Of a stretch of DNA of 64,000 nt, positions 1 to 11,400 are shown piece by piece. This DNA comes from Diprion similis. Lineage: Eukaryota; Arthropoda; Insecta; Hymenoptera; Diprionidae. The notes under the pieces are model-generated. The model made no database searches. It saw nothing but the letters and a program-made list of their open reading frames with translations, and was not told the DNA's origin. The stretch lies in assembly GCF_021155765.1 (NCBI RefSeq), contig NC_060111.1, positions 10,787,981 through 10,851,980 of the forward strand. The letters are read 5' to 3'. A program made the translations under genes and the position numbers. The first letter of the stretch is position 1. Every line of letters starts with the position of its first letter.

Positions 1-1079
1 GAACATCAATGGAGTATGAGATAAAACAGATTTTTTCGTATTTTTACCTTACAGGGATTCAGCAGGCAGATGATATTTTCTCAGATTATAACGATTATTC
101 ACACCTATAATTTTATTTGGTTCATTCGCGTCAGAAAGTTGAAATGCGTTGTCACCAATTTTTTTTAACTATCATGTAAGGCCCGTGGTAGATGTGAAAA
201 AACTTGCTTGTTACTTTGTCGAAAGCACTTGACTGGTGTGGGATTTTTATCAAAACTAAGTCGTCTTTGTCGAGTACCATTTTAGATTTAATTTTTTGTT
301 CTTTTTTACGATTATTGAGATTCTTCCTCAAAGCTTCCTTTGCTAGCGTTATTTTTATGTCAATAGGTTGGTCTTCAGCCATAGGAAATTTGATTAGCTG
401 TTTAATTTTATCGTCAACTTTCTTATTAAAATGTAACTTAATTGCAGGAAAATTGGTACTTTGGTGTGTCGTCATATTTAAAAGTTGTTCTATTGTTTTA
501 ACATATTTGGCCCATTTTGTGTGTTTCTCTGCACAGAAAGTTCTAAAAAAGCGACCTAACACTTTCATTACGCGTTCGGTCGGGTTAGATTGAGGGTGTC
601 TAATCGATGAAAAACCTACTTGCACACCTTCTTTTTCTAGAGCTGTTCTCCATTTGTCGGATGTAAATTGACTCCCATTGTCAGATAAATTTTTTTTAGG
701 TTTTGCTACTGTGACAAAATAATCCTCAATTAATTTCTTTAATGTTATTTGTGCGGTAATTTTTTTTAATGCATATAACTTGACATATTTTGAAAATACA
801 TCTATGATTACTAAGAAGTACTGTACCCCCCCTATTGACTTAGGCAAAGGTCCATAAAAATCTATAGTTAAAAGTTGATTCGGTTTTTCTGCTGATATTT
901 GGCAAAACTCTCCTTGCATACCTACTGTAAGTTAATGGTTTCACCCGTTGACATAGATCACATGATATCACATACTTCTTTATGTATTTTCGCATATTTT
1001 TCCAATAATAAAACTGCGAAATATAAGTATGTTTTAAAAACTCCTACATGACCTAGTTTTTTGATCAATTCTTCGACTA
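1..1079 (-). pseudogene. Gypsy A integrase (broken)
   Basis: Retroviral-type integrase, which joins element cDNA to host DNA. The open part (152-919) carries the D,D,E core: the first Asp in TIDFYGPL, the second in LSDNGSQF and the Glu in NPTER. The HHCC finger lies just upstream (about 920-1080) but is split between frames: GHVG in one and CDLCQR in another, so at least one indel lies between them. At the other end a run of eight T (about 149-156) shifts the frame. The chain therefore stops after KKNW, while the expected C-terminal segment (DNAFQLSD...YNLRKYHLP) continues in the next frame to near position 55. One base fewer in that run would rejoin them. Known family function; the break points are seen directly. 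Confidence 0.85.
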
Positions 1080-2675
1080 CTAAGGCACGATTTCTATAGG
1101 TAAAATTACTCTCCAATCTTTACTTTTTGGACTTCTATGAAATAATACACCATGATAAATGTTATATTTTTGTTTGTCAAAATTACTTGCATTTTTAATA
1201 CTATTCAATTCGGGATCTTCAATTTGTAGTCGCTCTAAATTTAAAATTTTTTTAATAAGGTCAGGTTCTAGATTAAGTGAAGAAACCGATATGCTATTTA
1301 TAAGATTTTGATTGTCACATATATCAGTAAGAAAAGAAGTAACTAAGTTTTTAGGTTCAGGAGGTAACGAATATCCTTGTATATTTCGACTTAAAAAATC
1401 TGCCACCATATTATTCTGTCCTCTGCAGTGTTTTATTTGGAACGAGTATTGCTGCAAAAACAAGCTCCAACGCGTTAATCTTTCATTTTTACATGTTGTC
1501 GTCTGTAAGAACTCTAATGCTTTATGGTCAGTAAAAATATCAAATTCTGCACCTATCAGGTATATTCTAAATTTGTTTATGGAGTAAATTATAGCTAAAA
1601 GCTCCTTCTCTCAAGTAAAATACTTTTGCTCCGCTTTCGTCAAACATCTACTAACTAAAGATATTATTTTCTGGTTATTATCATCATCAGTTTGAAATAG
1701 TACACCACTAATTCCTACATTACTTGCATCCGTTTGTAGTTGAAATTTTTTATCCGGTGAATAATGATGCAGCGTTACACAATTCATAAAATTACTTTTT
1801 AACTTTTCGAAGGCTATTGAATGCATAGGTTTCCAGTCCCAAGATGTTTGATTACTGAGTAAATTACGGAAAGGATCAACAAAATTTGCATGCTGAATTG
1901 CAAACTGTCGATAATAATTACACACTCCGAAAAATTGTTGCAATTGTCGAATATTTGTAGGTTCAGGAAAATCACGTATTACCTCAAGTTTTTTTGGGTT
2001 AGGTTTGATTCCATTTGGCGATAAAATAAATCCGAGAAAAGGAACAGATTCTCTACGAAACAATGATTTGTCAAGCCGTAATGTAAAACCATGCATTAAC
2101 AAACGATCAAATACTTTTTTTAAATGATTCAAATGGTCTTGAAAACTTGTTGATGTAATCAAAAGATCATCAATATGTGTAATTAAAAATTTTGAATATT
2201 CTTCACCTAATGCTAAATTTAATGCTCGAATAAAACCACTTCCTGCAGTTTTTAAACCAAATGGTATCCTTTTAAATTGGTATAATGATGTATTGTGAAG
2301 AAACGCTGTATATTTTCGAGATTCTGGGGACGATGGTATCTGCCAGTAGCCTTGAGTTAAATCAGATGTTGACATGAATTTAACTCCATGATGTTTATGA
2401 ATTAATTCTTCAATTTGAGGTGGAGTTTCGTTATCAGATTCAATTATTTGATTAAAAAATCTGGCATCTAAACAGATTCTAACATTTCCATCCTTTTTTT
2501 GTACCACTCTCAGTGGGTTGCAAAAAGGACTCTGAGATCTTTCAATTATATCGGCATCTAACATTAGTTTGATTTCTTTTGATACAGCATCTTTAAGTTT
2601 TGAAGGAATCGGATATGATCTTTTTATGTGTGGCTTATCACGTTTAACTCTAATAACATGTTCATATATTGAAAG
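1080..2675 (-). pseudogene. Gypsy A reverse transcriptase-RNase H
   Basis: This segment carries the polymerase: FCNPLRVVQKKDG, FGLKTAG and the catalytic box THIDDLL, where the usual YxDD Tyr is His. The connection FLGF...FGVCNYYRQF follows, and then RNase H (QLQTDASNVG, and DHKALEF further down). Two in-frame TGA codons break it: one at 2676-2678, at the protease/RT border, and one at 1611-1613 right after KAEQKYFT at the RT/RNase H border. The frame continues unchanged past both, so these are simple nonsense changes. The RNase H end runs to 1080, where a frameshift begins the damaged integrase finger. Confidence 0.88.
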
Positions 2676-3868
2676 TCATCCTGTTTTATTAGAGAAAAGT
2701 GATTCATAACTCACGAGCAAATTAATAAGTGATCGCTTTTGTTTGTCATCAATTGTCGTAATGTTACCCGCGATCGTTTGAATCCGTTCTAAAAAATTAT
2801 CAGTCTCGTTGTCTACATTTAAATTCATTAAAGGTACGCTGTCAAACATTTCGTTACATAAGTCATGGTCTTCTCCCATATCATGTCTTTCATAAAAATC
2901 TTCTTTGTTTTTTATCTCCAAAACATTTTGTCTTTGATCATCTTCAGATCGAACATTTACAGTTTCCATAAAATCATTAACACAAATAATACTATCATAA
3001 TTTTTTTCACTCATAACATCATTATCAATATCACTACCATCAATTATATTATTATTAGCGATTATACCATTCGAATTTTCATCACAATCATTTCTATCAA
3101 TACATACCTCATCGTTATCTTTCGTAATATCATGATGAACAACATGACAATTAATTATACTATTATTAGAGATTATTTCATTTGAATTTATACGAAAATT
3201 ATGATCAACAACATTACAATTAATTATACTATTAGTAGAGATTATTTCATTTGAATTTATACGACAATTATTTTTTCTCTGTTTTTCGATATTTTTATCG
3301 ATCGTTAACTTTTCATCTTGACCGTACATTAAATAAGACAGCAATCTTTCAGAGCAAGCCCAACCGTACGACACTGATGACGCACAAAGCAAACGCTCAC
3401 CAATCGCAATAGATTTACTATTGTAGTCTAACACCACCCTATTTTTTGACAGCCAATCATTTCCAAATATTAAATCGTTCGTTAATCCTGGTACAACTAA
3501 AAATGCACACTTATTAACAATATCATCTATTTTGACATCTACGAGTATTTGTTTTTTAACCGGAGTTGATTTTTTTGTTATTGCAGTTAGTACTGAAATA
3601 TTACTTACAGGTGAAACACTAATTTTACACTGACTTTCTAGGCATTTGAACAATTTTTCAGATATACACGTTATTTGACTTCCTGTGTCAACCAATATTG
3701 AAACTGAAATACCTTCTACTGTAGCTAAAATATACGGACAACTATACGTAGGATTTGGATTTTCTATTGTGTTTCTTTTTTGCATTTCCACGTCTGGAAT
3801 CAGGTCCAAATTATAATCTTGCAAACAGCAACCCGACGATGGACCGATATTCATCGCGTTGCTTATAG
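2676..3868 (-). pseudogene. Gypsy A protease and Asn-rich linker
   Basis: An aspartic protease that processes Gag and Pol. The active site is DTGSQ inside SILVDTGSQ, with the family's later FGNDWLSKNRVVLDY motif. The frame is entered by a -1 shift at 3869-3875 from gag; the first Met at 3854 need not be a real start. Between protease and RT is an unusually long acidic and Asn-rich linker of about 230 residues. It contains a 23-residue in-frame repeat (period 69 bp, copies starting near 3148 and 3217 on the plus strand, with a degenerate third near 3040). The frame ends at an in-frame TGA at 2676, past which RT continues in the same frame. Confidence 0.85.
3040..3275. repeat. In-frame 69-bp repeat in Gypsy A pol linker
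   Basis: Two close copies and one diverged copy of a 69-bp unit encode NSNEIIS-NNSIINC-like repeats. The unit length is a multiple of three, so the pol frame is kept. Confidence 0.75.
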
Positions 3869-3875
3869 GTTTAAA
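3869..3875 (-). promoter_or_regulatory. -1 frameshift heptamer, gag/pro junction of Gypsy A
   Basis: On the minus strand the gag codons AAT TTA AAC contain T TTA AAC, a canonical X XXY YYZ slippery heptamer. One codon later gag stops (TAA, 3863-3865). Slipping back one base at this site enters the protease frame directly, which is open through the Met at 3854. The heptamer and frames are seen; use of the site is inferred. Confidence 0.7.
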
Positions 3876-4141
3876 TTTTGTCTATTGTTTTGATTATTTG
3901 GTATCATATTATTATTACCTACAATTAGGGGTGATGGATATTGCATATTTGGAAAAACAATTTGATTATTGTATGGATAACTATTTACTGAACTATTTTG
4001 ACTATTTGGGCTAAAAACTTGACTCGATCGACATTCTTCATAAGGTTGTGTAACAACATTTCGTTGATTTGTTGACATATATTGAAGACCGTTATTTTGA
4101 CTTTGACTAGAATACGCGCTTGAACTCTCACCACTATTATA

Positions 4142-4184
4142 CCGGGACCATCTCTAGAAACTAAACAGGAACTGCGCATGCGCC
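4142..4184 (+). repeat. Left terminal inverted repeat of TA-flanked transposon
   Basis: Matches the reverse complement of 6797-6838 except for one substitution (GG versus GA in the middle) over about 42 bp. Confidence 0.9.
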
Positions 4185-6796
4185 AAATGATTCAATTTCA
4201 TTGGTCAGCGAAATTGCCCCGCGGAGTAATTTTCGTCAGCTAACCAAGGCGACCAACGTACACGAAATGTGACAAGGCTCTGAATATCTCGCGCGTAAAG
4301 TAGCGTATTGAGGTTATGTTGATATTTATTCCTACTTATCGTGAATTTTCTAAGAAAAGTGTCATTCAGCAATACCGTAGTTGATATTAGAAGATATTTA
4401 ATCGACACAATAAAGGCGTCAATGGAGAAACAAATATCAAAAGCTACAGAAATTGGATCAGTTATTTATTGAAAGAAGAAATCTGAAATTAAATGTGGAA
4501 CGTCATCAACGAGTGGGAGTCTAGGCAAACTGAGGCAGGTAAGTAAAAATATTGTTTATTTTAAACAGATTCTTTATTTACATGAAATTAAAAATAAATG
4601 GATTGTTGAAACCCAGCAGAAGGTTGCTCCAGAGTAGATTTGTTACAGTGCAGTGCTCCGGAAGCCAGTAATCAGTGCCGATGAACATAAAATATTAAAA
4701 TAAAATCAGTAACAAGGAATAAAAGAAATAGTGTATCTTGAAACACAAAGCTTAGGAGTACAAAAAGTAGCAATTCGTTTTTCTGTCGCAATTTATTGAT
4801 AGTTAGTGGTATCCAGAACAATTAGAAGCTCTTGTCTGATGATAATATCTTTTAATATTTTCAGGTGGGAAACAACCATCATCGAAGCGAGACTAAAGTT
4901 GTCAGGCGTCGAAGCGTGTGAGTAAATTTCTGATACTATGATATTTGCATATTACAATATTTTCACATGTATTCAATGATAAAATTCGTTTGTTCTGACA
5001 GATTTAAAGTTTCAAATTTGGATAATAGGATGAAAATCATACCTTACCTGATGGTCAAAACGTTTTGGTGGCTAGGACCCTAGTTTCTCGATTGGTGCCA
5101 CCGTTCCAACCATCGAACCTGGTTGTTCCGTTGTTCCATTAGACAACAGGTATCCGAAGGAATTTCTTCTGGTCATCGCCACCTTCTGAACATCAGTCGT
5201 GGCAAAATTGAAGAGCACGACACGCTACAGATCATGGTGTTTGAATATTCCATCATTTTAGATCTATCGAGCCAATAGTAATAAGTTTGTTATTCAACAA
5301 TTGCTGCTAACTAATTTTACAGAGCAATCATTCCGTGCACCATTGTCATCCAAGCAGTATTATTGGCCCGAATTATTTTTCAAATTTTATTTTCGGCAGT
5401 TTTGATATTTTATTTTTCACTCTCTTGGTATTCAATTCAGATGAATAGTGTTTCAAGTGTTAAAATAAGATTCCAAGGATGAATTTTGATGTGTAAACTG
5501 AACCAATCTCAATCTAAAAATGTTGGATAACTTCAGTTGAAAATGTCTTTAAAGTCAATATTATTCGACAGTATCATCTGACTAGCTAGTTGCAGCTATC
5601 ATCCGTGCTTGAGCCTCGTTCAACCCCAGCAAGGTCTGAGGAATGCATTCACTTACTAGTACACGTTACAAATGATCACTTTGTCTACAATAGGACTTAC
5701 TTGCTGGCTAACTTTTTTATGATGAATCTTTATCAGGGAGTTATCCGGTAACTTATTGAAAGCTTGAAACCAGATTCAATTTTATACTCTTACAATGGTC
5801 CTTCATTGAAACTGAGAGTTTGTGAATCTCCATTTATTACAATTAATTCTGCATCCCATGTTAACACTATTCGAAACAAAAAATCTCATCCTAAAATTGG
5901 AAATGGAATCTGCAATGCAAAAGTTATCTAGTGGCACAAGTTAAAAACAAAGAACCTTATAACGGTTTCTGCAACAGAGGGATTCCTTCCGGATATTCAT
6001 GTTACTGGATGATGTTCGGAGCACTATGAACAAGATATTGTATTGGATTTAGGTTTAAGTAAGTATTTTTATGAACCTCAGTGAAAATTAGATATTCATT
6101 TGTTTCAAAGGAACAAGGGGTACAATGTTGAACCCGATAAGTCAATATTTTCATATGAATGTTCCGAACATTACTCTAAAACATGATTATCCTCAAAGTT
6201 AATTGTGACACTGAGGCACATTTTGAAAATGTTGATTTTTAACTTGTGTCACAGAATTTTTCTGAGTTTTACTCTTCGGATTAGATTTTTTTAGATTAGA
6301 TTTGAAATTGAAAGAAACCGTAAGATCTACAACTTCCTTTTCCAACCAACAAAAGTGGCCGATGATCTCTGCATGTGTCATGAATTGAATGGGAAGAGAA
6401 GACATCAGCGAACAGCAGAGATGCTATTATTTTGGCTGTATTTTCTGTTGAAAGAAAAAAATTTCATTGTTATTCCTAATGTACGAAGTAATGAAAATGA
6501 TTGAATAAATTGTCCCCACCTACCTGCTTCGTTTCTTCCAAGCGCCCAACATTTAAACAGATTTCTTGTTTCAATCGAATAGGACGAATTTTCAAAGAGC
6601 ATCAGCATTAAATTCCGACCGTTCTTTGAACAATCAATTTTCAATAACAAATGCTTCCCAAGCCTTTCCGAGTGACTATCTCAATGACTTGAGATTCTAA
6701 CCTCCAAAATGCATGTGAACTACATCGCCGACAGAAACAGAGTTTGACAGCAAGGTCTCGGGGTGGCCAGACTGCACGGACGGCGGATTTAAATTT

Positions 6797-6838
6797 GCGC
6801 ATGCGCAGTTTCTGTTTAGTTTCTAGAGATGGTCCCGG
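6797..6838 (-). repeat. Right terminal inverted repeat of TA-flanked transposon
   Basis: Inverted copy of the left end, followed by the TA target duplicate at 6839-6840. Confidence 0.9.
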
Positions 6839-7704
6839 TATGTTCTAGCTTGGTAACCGTTACCGTTAACTCGAAGAAGATTAGTCTGAAATCCTATGCT
6901 TTGACCCGTGTTTACATGATTAGTATTGTCGCTAAATTTTTTTTTACTCCTCTGGTCTTCCTTATGCCTCGCTTCATAACCCGCATCCAATATAGATAAT
7001 GCTTGAACAATTTCGTTTTCATTATTGAAATTTGCTAAGGCAAGCGTCTCTCTAACTCTAATCGGCATTTGTTGGATACTTGTAAAATTTAATCTATAAG
7101 GATCTACGTTCGTAAGACAAAACCTGGATTGTTTAATTTGTTGATAATAATAATTTTGTAACGTGCCATCATGTGATCCATATCTACGTGATCTCCGAGT
7201 TTCTTCTGCTTTAATTTGCAAAGGTACCGAATAAAACTTTTCTAAAAACGCTTTCTCAAAATCTTTAAATTCTGAAAATCGTCCTCGACAAGATTCAAGC
7301 CACACTTTCGCTCGACCTTTTAATGTGCCTTCTACAACAAACATTTGGCCTTCAGATGGAATATTTTTGAATTTTAAATAATTTTTTACATCTTCAATGA
7401 ACTCTTTTGGATTTATTTTACAGTCTTCAGAAAATTCAGGTATCTTTATATCAACGCGCATTTGTTGTAAATTTGTTAGTAAACCGCTAATTATACTACT
7501 TTCATTACTCATTTGACTATGACTATTATTCGATTTTAAATTTTCTATTTCTCTTTTTTGCAAATCATTCTGCTTACGTAATTCCTGTAATTCCGCAGAA
7601 ACATTTTCCGTTTGTTGCCGCCGCGCAGCTATCTACTCCATCATCCTCTCCAACGGTTTCATTTTTTCCAATTCTTTTTTTAACTGTTTTACCTCTTCCT
7701 CCAT

Positions 7705-7910
7705 TGTAGTTCCTTTGATAGTCTTAGTTTTTGTTTGTCGTTCGTCTCAGAAATTTTGTCTTCTGCTTGGATCTTTTCGTCTTTGGATCTATTGAAAAAA
7801 GGCGAATGTAAAAGCTCATAGAAAAAAAAAAAAAAAAATATTCACATATATACATAATAATACATTCACTCAATTTGAAATTATATACACTTTTTTTTTT
7901 TTACTCTTTT
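7705..7910 (-). other. Gypsy A untranslated leader
   Basis: Between the primer site and the gag ATG. It contains A/T runs and no coding signal. Confidence 0.6.
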
Positions 7911-7922
7911 GTTCGGGCGCCA
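7911..7922 (-). promoter_or_regulatory. Gypsy A primer-binding site (tRNA-Lys type)
   Basis: On the minus strand TGGCGCCCGAAC lies one base from the LTR end (ATTACA). It is complementary to the 3' end of tRNA-Lys as used by many retroelements. It gives a conventional comparison for Gypsy B and C, which lack such a site. Confidence 0.8.
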
Positions 7923-7923
7923 A

Positions 7924-8493
7924 TGTAATGGATTTATTGCATAAAATTTGAATAATAAAATATCAAATCACAACCAAGGACAAAACAAAAAATGAATAAA
8001 TGAAACGATAAATGAATAAAAATAGGCAGATAGTTGTATGTAGAGATAGAACAATATTAAGTTTGTGTGAGCAGCAAAATTAAAAGAATATGTTGTAAAA
8101 ATAAAAGCACTCACACATACACATGAAAATAACAACGAAAGTTTGATCATAATAAATGATGAAAAATGAATAAATAGAATAACAAAAATTGGTATACAAT
8201 AAAATTGTCGATTACGTATCTTTTCGTTGTGTTTAGTCGGTCACGTTCACATTTACTTTTTTCTGTTGTTTTATAATTTCCAACGGGGTTCGTCAATCTA
8301 TTAGTTAATCAATAAATGATCAGTCAGAATACAATTAAAAAACTAACGAAGTGCTTGGCCAAGCGTATGACTGAGATCCTGATATTGGAACGTTTAATGA
8401 CCGACTGACCAGCTGAGCGTTCTCACCGCTCAGCTCAGCCTTATAGACTGTATGTGTGGGTACATATACAATTATACATATACAATGGTCACA
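7924..8493 (-). repeat. Gypsy A 5' LTR
   Basis: Read on the minus strand it begins TGTGACC and ends ATTACA, the usual TG...CA borders. The inner border is fixed by the primer site and the outer border by the sudden start of satellite sequence at 8494. A TATAAGG box lies near its start (minus strand, around 8440). Length is about 570 bp. The second LTR is not in the window. Confidence 0.75.
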
Positions 8494-11400
8494 GGTTCTC
8501 AACCTCCGCGTAGCCGATGTATTCCTCCGCGTGTAAGTTCGAACTTCGAACGTTTACCGGTTATTCGTTTTTCACCCACCACGCTGAGAGTCAGAGATTC
8601 CCGTGTTCCTGAGAAGCTAGTAATAATATTTCACGTTATTGTTTTCTCTCTCATAATAGATAATTTTTTTTTCATTCATTTATCCTCATTTTTTTGAGCT
8701 CGATATCAATTCTATCCTGTGCGTTATGAATATTCCCGCGTCGTGTAGTTCTGTGTTTGTGTTTGTTCGGAAATTCACAATCGGTCCGCGTTATACAGCG
8801 TCTTTGTGAATTTTCATTCCTCGCCTTTGCGTACGCGAGGACGCGTTGTTCTCGAGGCCACGCCGTTCTCGGTTCCCGCGCGTCAGGCAGCCGCCGCACC
8901 CCTCCGCGTGGGAGTTAGAAATTCAAACGATCGCCGGTTTTTTGTTTCTCAATAACCACGCGCAGAGTCAGAGTATTCCGCGTTTCTGAGCAGCTGGTCG
9001 TAATATTTCACCTTATTGTTTTCTTTTTCATAGTAGATCAATTTTTTTTCTTTCATTTATCCGTATTCTTTTAAGCTCGATCATAATCCTATTCTGTGCG
9101 TTATTAATATTCCCTTGTCGTGTAGTTTTGTGTTTGTGTATGTTCGAAAATTCACGATCGTTCACACGTTGTACAGCGCCTCTGTAGATTTTCATTCTCT
9201 GCCTATGTGTACGCAAGAACGCGGTGTTTCGGAAGCCACGCCGTTCTCGGTTCCCGCGCGTAAGGCAGCCGCCAAACCCGTCCGCGTGGAAGTTCGAAAT
9301 TTGAACGTTTACCGGTCATTCGTTTTTCATCAACCACGCGCAAAGTCAGAGTTCTCCGTGTTCCTGAGAAGCTGGTAATAATATTTCACCTCATAGTTTT
9401 TTTTTTCATCGACCACAAACTTTTTTTTATATTCATTAATCCTTTTTTTTCGAGCTCGATAATAATTGTATTCTGTATGTTATTGATATTCCCGCGACCT
9501 GTAGTTCTGTGTTTGTTCGAAAATTCACAATCGTTCACATGTTGTACAGCCCCTCTGTGAATCTTCATTCTCTGCTTTTGTGTACGCATGAACGCGGTGT
9601 TTCCGAAAGCTTGCCGTTCCCGGTTCCCGCGCGTCAGGCAGCCGCCGAACCCCTCCGGGCGGGAGTTTGAAATTCGAACGTACGCCGGTTATTCGATTCT
9701 CATCAACCACGCGCAGAGTTAGAGTTTTCCGTGTTTCTCAGGAGCTAGTAATAATATTTCACCTTGTAGTTCTCTTTTTTATCATGAATAAATTTTTTTT
9801 TTTAATTCATTTATCCATTTCTTCAGCTCGATATTAATACTATCCTGTCCGTTATCAATATTCCCCCGTCGTGTAGTTCTGTGTTTGTGTTTGCTCAGAA
9901 TTGCACAATCGGTCACACGTTGTACAGCGTCTTTAACAATTTTCATTCCTAACCTTTGTGTACGCATGAACGCGGTGTTTCCGAAACCACGCCGTTCGCG
10001 GTTCCCGCGCGTCAGGCAGCCGCCGAACCCCTCCGCGCGGGAGTTTGAAATTTGAACGTTTACCGGTTATTCGTTCCTCATCAACGACGCGCAGATTCTA
10101 TGTTTTCCGAGTTTCTGAGAAGCAAGTAATAATATTCAAACTTTTTGTTTTATTTTATATCATTTATATATTTCTATATACTCATTTATTCTATTTCTCT
10201 CTAAGCTCAATATCAAACTTTTTTCGTGAGTGATCAACATCACCGCGTCGCGTAGTTGTGTGCTTGTTCTGAAATTCACAATCGGTCAGACGTTGTACAG
10301 CGCCTCTTCAAATTTTCATTCGCTGCCTTTGTGTACGCAAGAACGCGGTGTTTCCGAAACCACGTCGTTCTCGGTTCCCGCGCGTCAGGCAGCCGCGGCA
10401 CCCCTCCGCGTGGGAGTTCGAAAATCGAACGTACGCCGGTCATTCGTTTCTCAATAACTACGCGCAGAGTTAGAGTTTTTCGTGTTCCTGAGAAGCTGGT
10501 TATGATATTTCGACTTGTAGTTTTTTTTTCCATCATATATAAATTTTCTTTTCAACTTATTTATCCTTTTTTTCAAGCTCGATATTAAATCTATTTTGTG
10601 CGTTATTAATATTCCCGCGTCGTGTAGTTCTGTGTTCGTGTTTGTTCTGAAATTCTTGATCGGTGACACAGTGTACATTGTCTTTGTGAATTCTGATTTC
10701 CCGCCTTTGTGTACGCGAGAACGCGTTGTCTTCGTGGCCACGCCGCTCTCTGTTCCTGCGCGCCAGTCAGCCGACGCACTCCTTTACGTCGGAGTTGGCA
10801 ATTCGAACGTTTACCGGTTATTCGTTTCTCATCAACGACGCGCAGATTCTATGTTTTCCGAGTTTCTGAGAAGCAGGTAATAATATTCCAACTTTTTGTT
10901 TCATTTCATATCATTTATTTATTTTCATATACTTATCCATTCTATTTTTCTCTGAGCTCAATATTAAACCTTTCTCGTGAGTGATCAACATCACCGCGTC
11001 TCGTAATTGTGTGCTCGTTCTGAAATTCACAATCGGTCACACGTTGTACAGCGTCTCTGTAAATTTTCATACTCTGCCTTCGCGTACGCGATACCGCGGT
11101 GTTTTCGAGGCCACGCCGTTCTCGGTTCCCGCGCGTCAGGCAGCCGCCAAACCCCTCCGCGTGGAAGTTCGAAATTTAAACGTTTACCGGTTATTCGTTT
11201 CTCATCAACCACGCGCAAAGTCAGAGTTTTCCGTGTTCCTGAGAAGCTGGTAATAATATTTCACCCATTGTTTTTTTTTTTTATCGACCACAAACTGTTT
11301 TTTACGTTCATTAATCCTTTCTTTTATATTCATTAATCCTTTTTTTTGAGCTTGATATTAATTCTATTCTGTATGTTATTGATATTCCCGCGACGTGTAG

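Larger units (their letters stand above)
4142..6838. mobile_element. TA-flanked DNA transposon inside Gypsy A gag
   Basis: 2697 bp with inverted ends of about 42 bp starting CCGGGACCATCTCTAG, one mismatch between the two ends, and a GCGCATGCGC palindrome near their inner edge. It is flanked by TA on both sides (4140-4141 and 6839-6840), and the gag frame is restored if the insert and one TA are removed. A TA duplication is typical of Tc1/mariner-like elements, but I find no transposase with a recognisable DDE/D motif on either strand. The inside holds short interrupted ORFs (for example 6199-6405 and 6405-6650, minus) and possible intron borders. It is probably a non-autonomous or decayed copy; the superfamily is undetermined. 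Confidence 0.85.
3863..7704 (-). pseudogene. Gypsy A gag, split by a DNA transposon
   Basis: Gag structural protein. The likely start is the ATG at 7702-7704, followed by a charged Lys/Glu-rich stretch. A TAG at 7633-7635 interrupts it after about 23 codons. The main open part (6841-7632) has a gypsy-type capsid core with FIEDVKNYLKFKNIPSEGQ, AKVWLES and FEKAFLEKFY. The frame stops at the TA at 6839-6840 where the DNA transposon lies. It resumes in register at 4141 and ends at 3863 with an Asn/Gln-rich tail; I see no clear zinc knuckle. Removing the insert plus one TA would leave an uninterrupted frame at that point, so the insert is younger than the retroelement. Confidence 0.85.
1..8493 (-). 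mobile_element. Gypsy A: Ty3/Gypsy LTR retrotransposon, 5' LTR present, 3' end off window
   Basis: Reading on the minus strand, the order is 5' LTR, tRNA-type primer site, gag, protease, reverse transcriptase, RNase H and integrase. This order with integrase last is the Ty3/Gypsy arrangement. The 3' LTR is not in the window. The right end abuts satellite sequence in mid-unit, so the element inserted into the satellite array. It is non-functional: a nonsense codon near the gag start, a 2.7-kb DNA transposon inside gag, two in-frame TGA codons in pol, and frameshifts around the integrase zinc finger and C-terminus. Because the flanking copy of the target lies outside the window, no target-site duplication could be checked. 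Confidence 0.9.
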
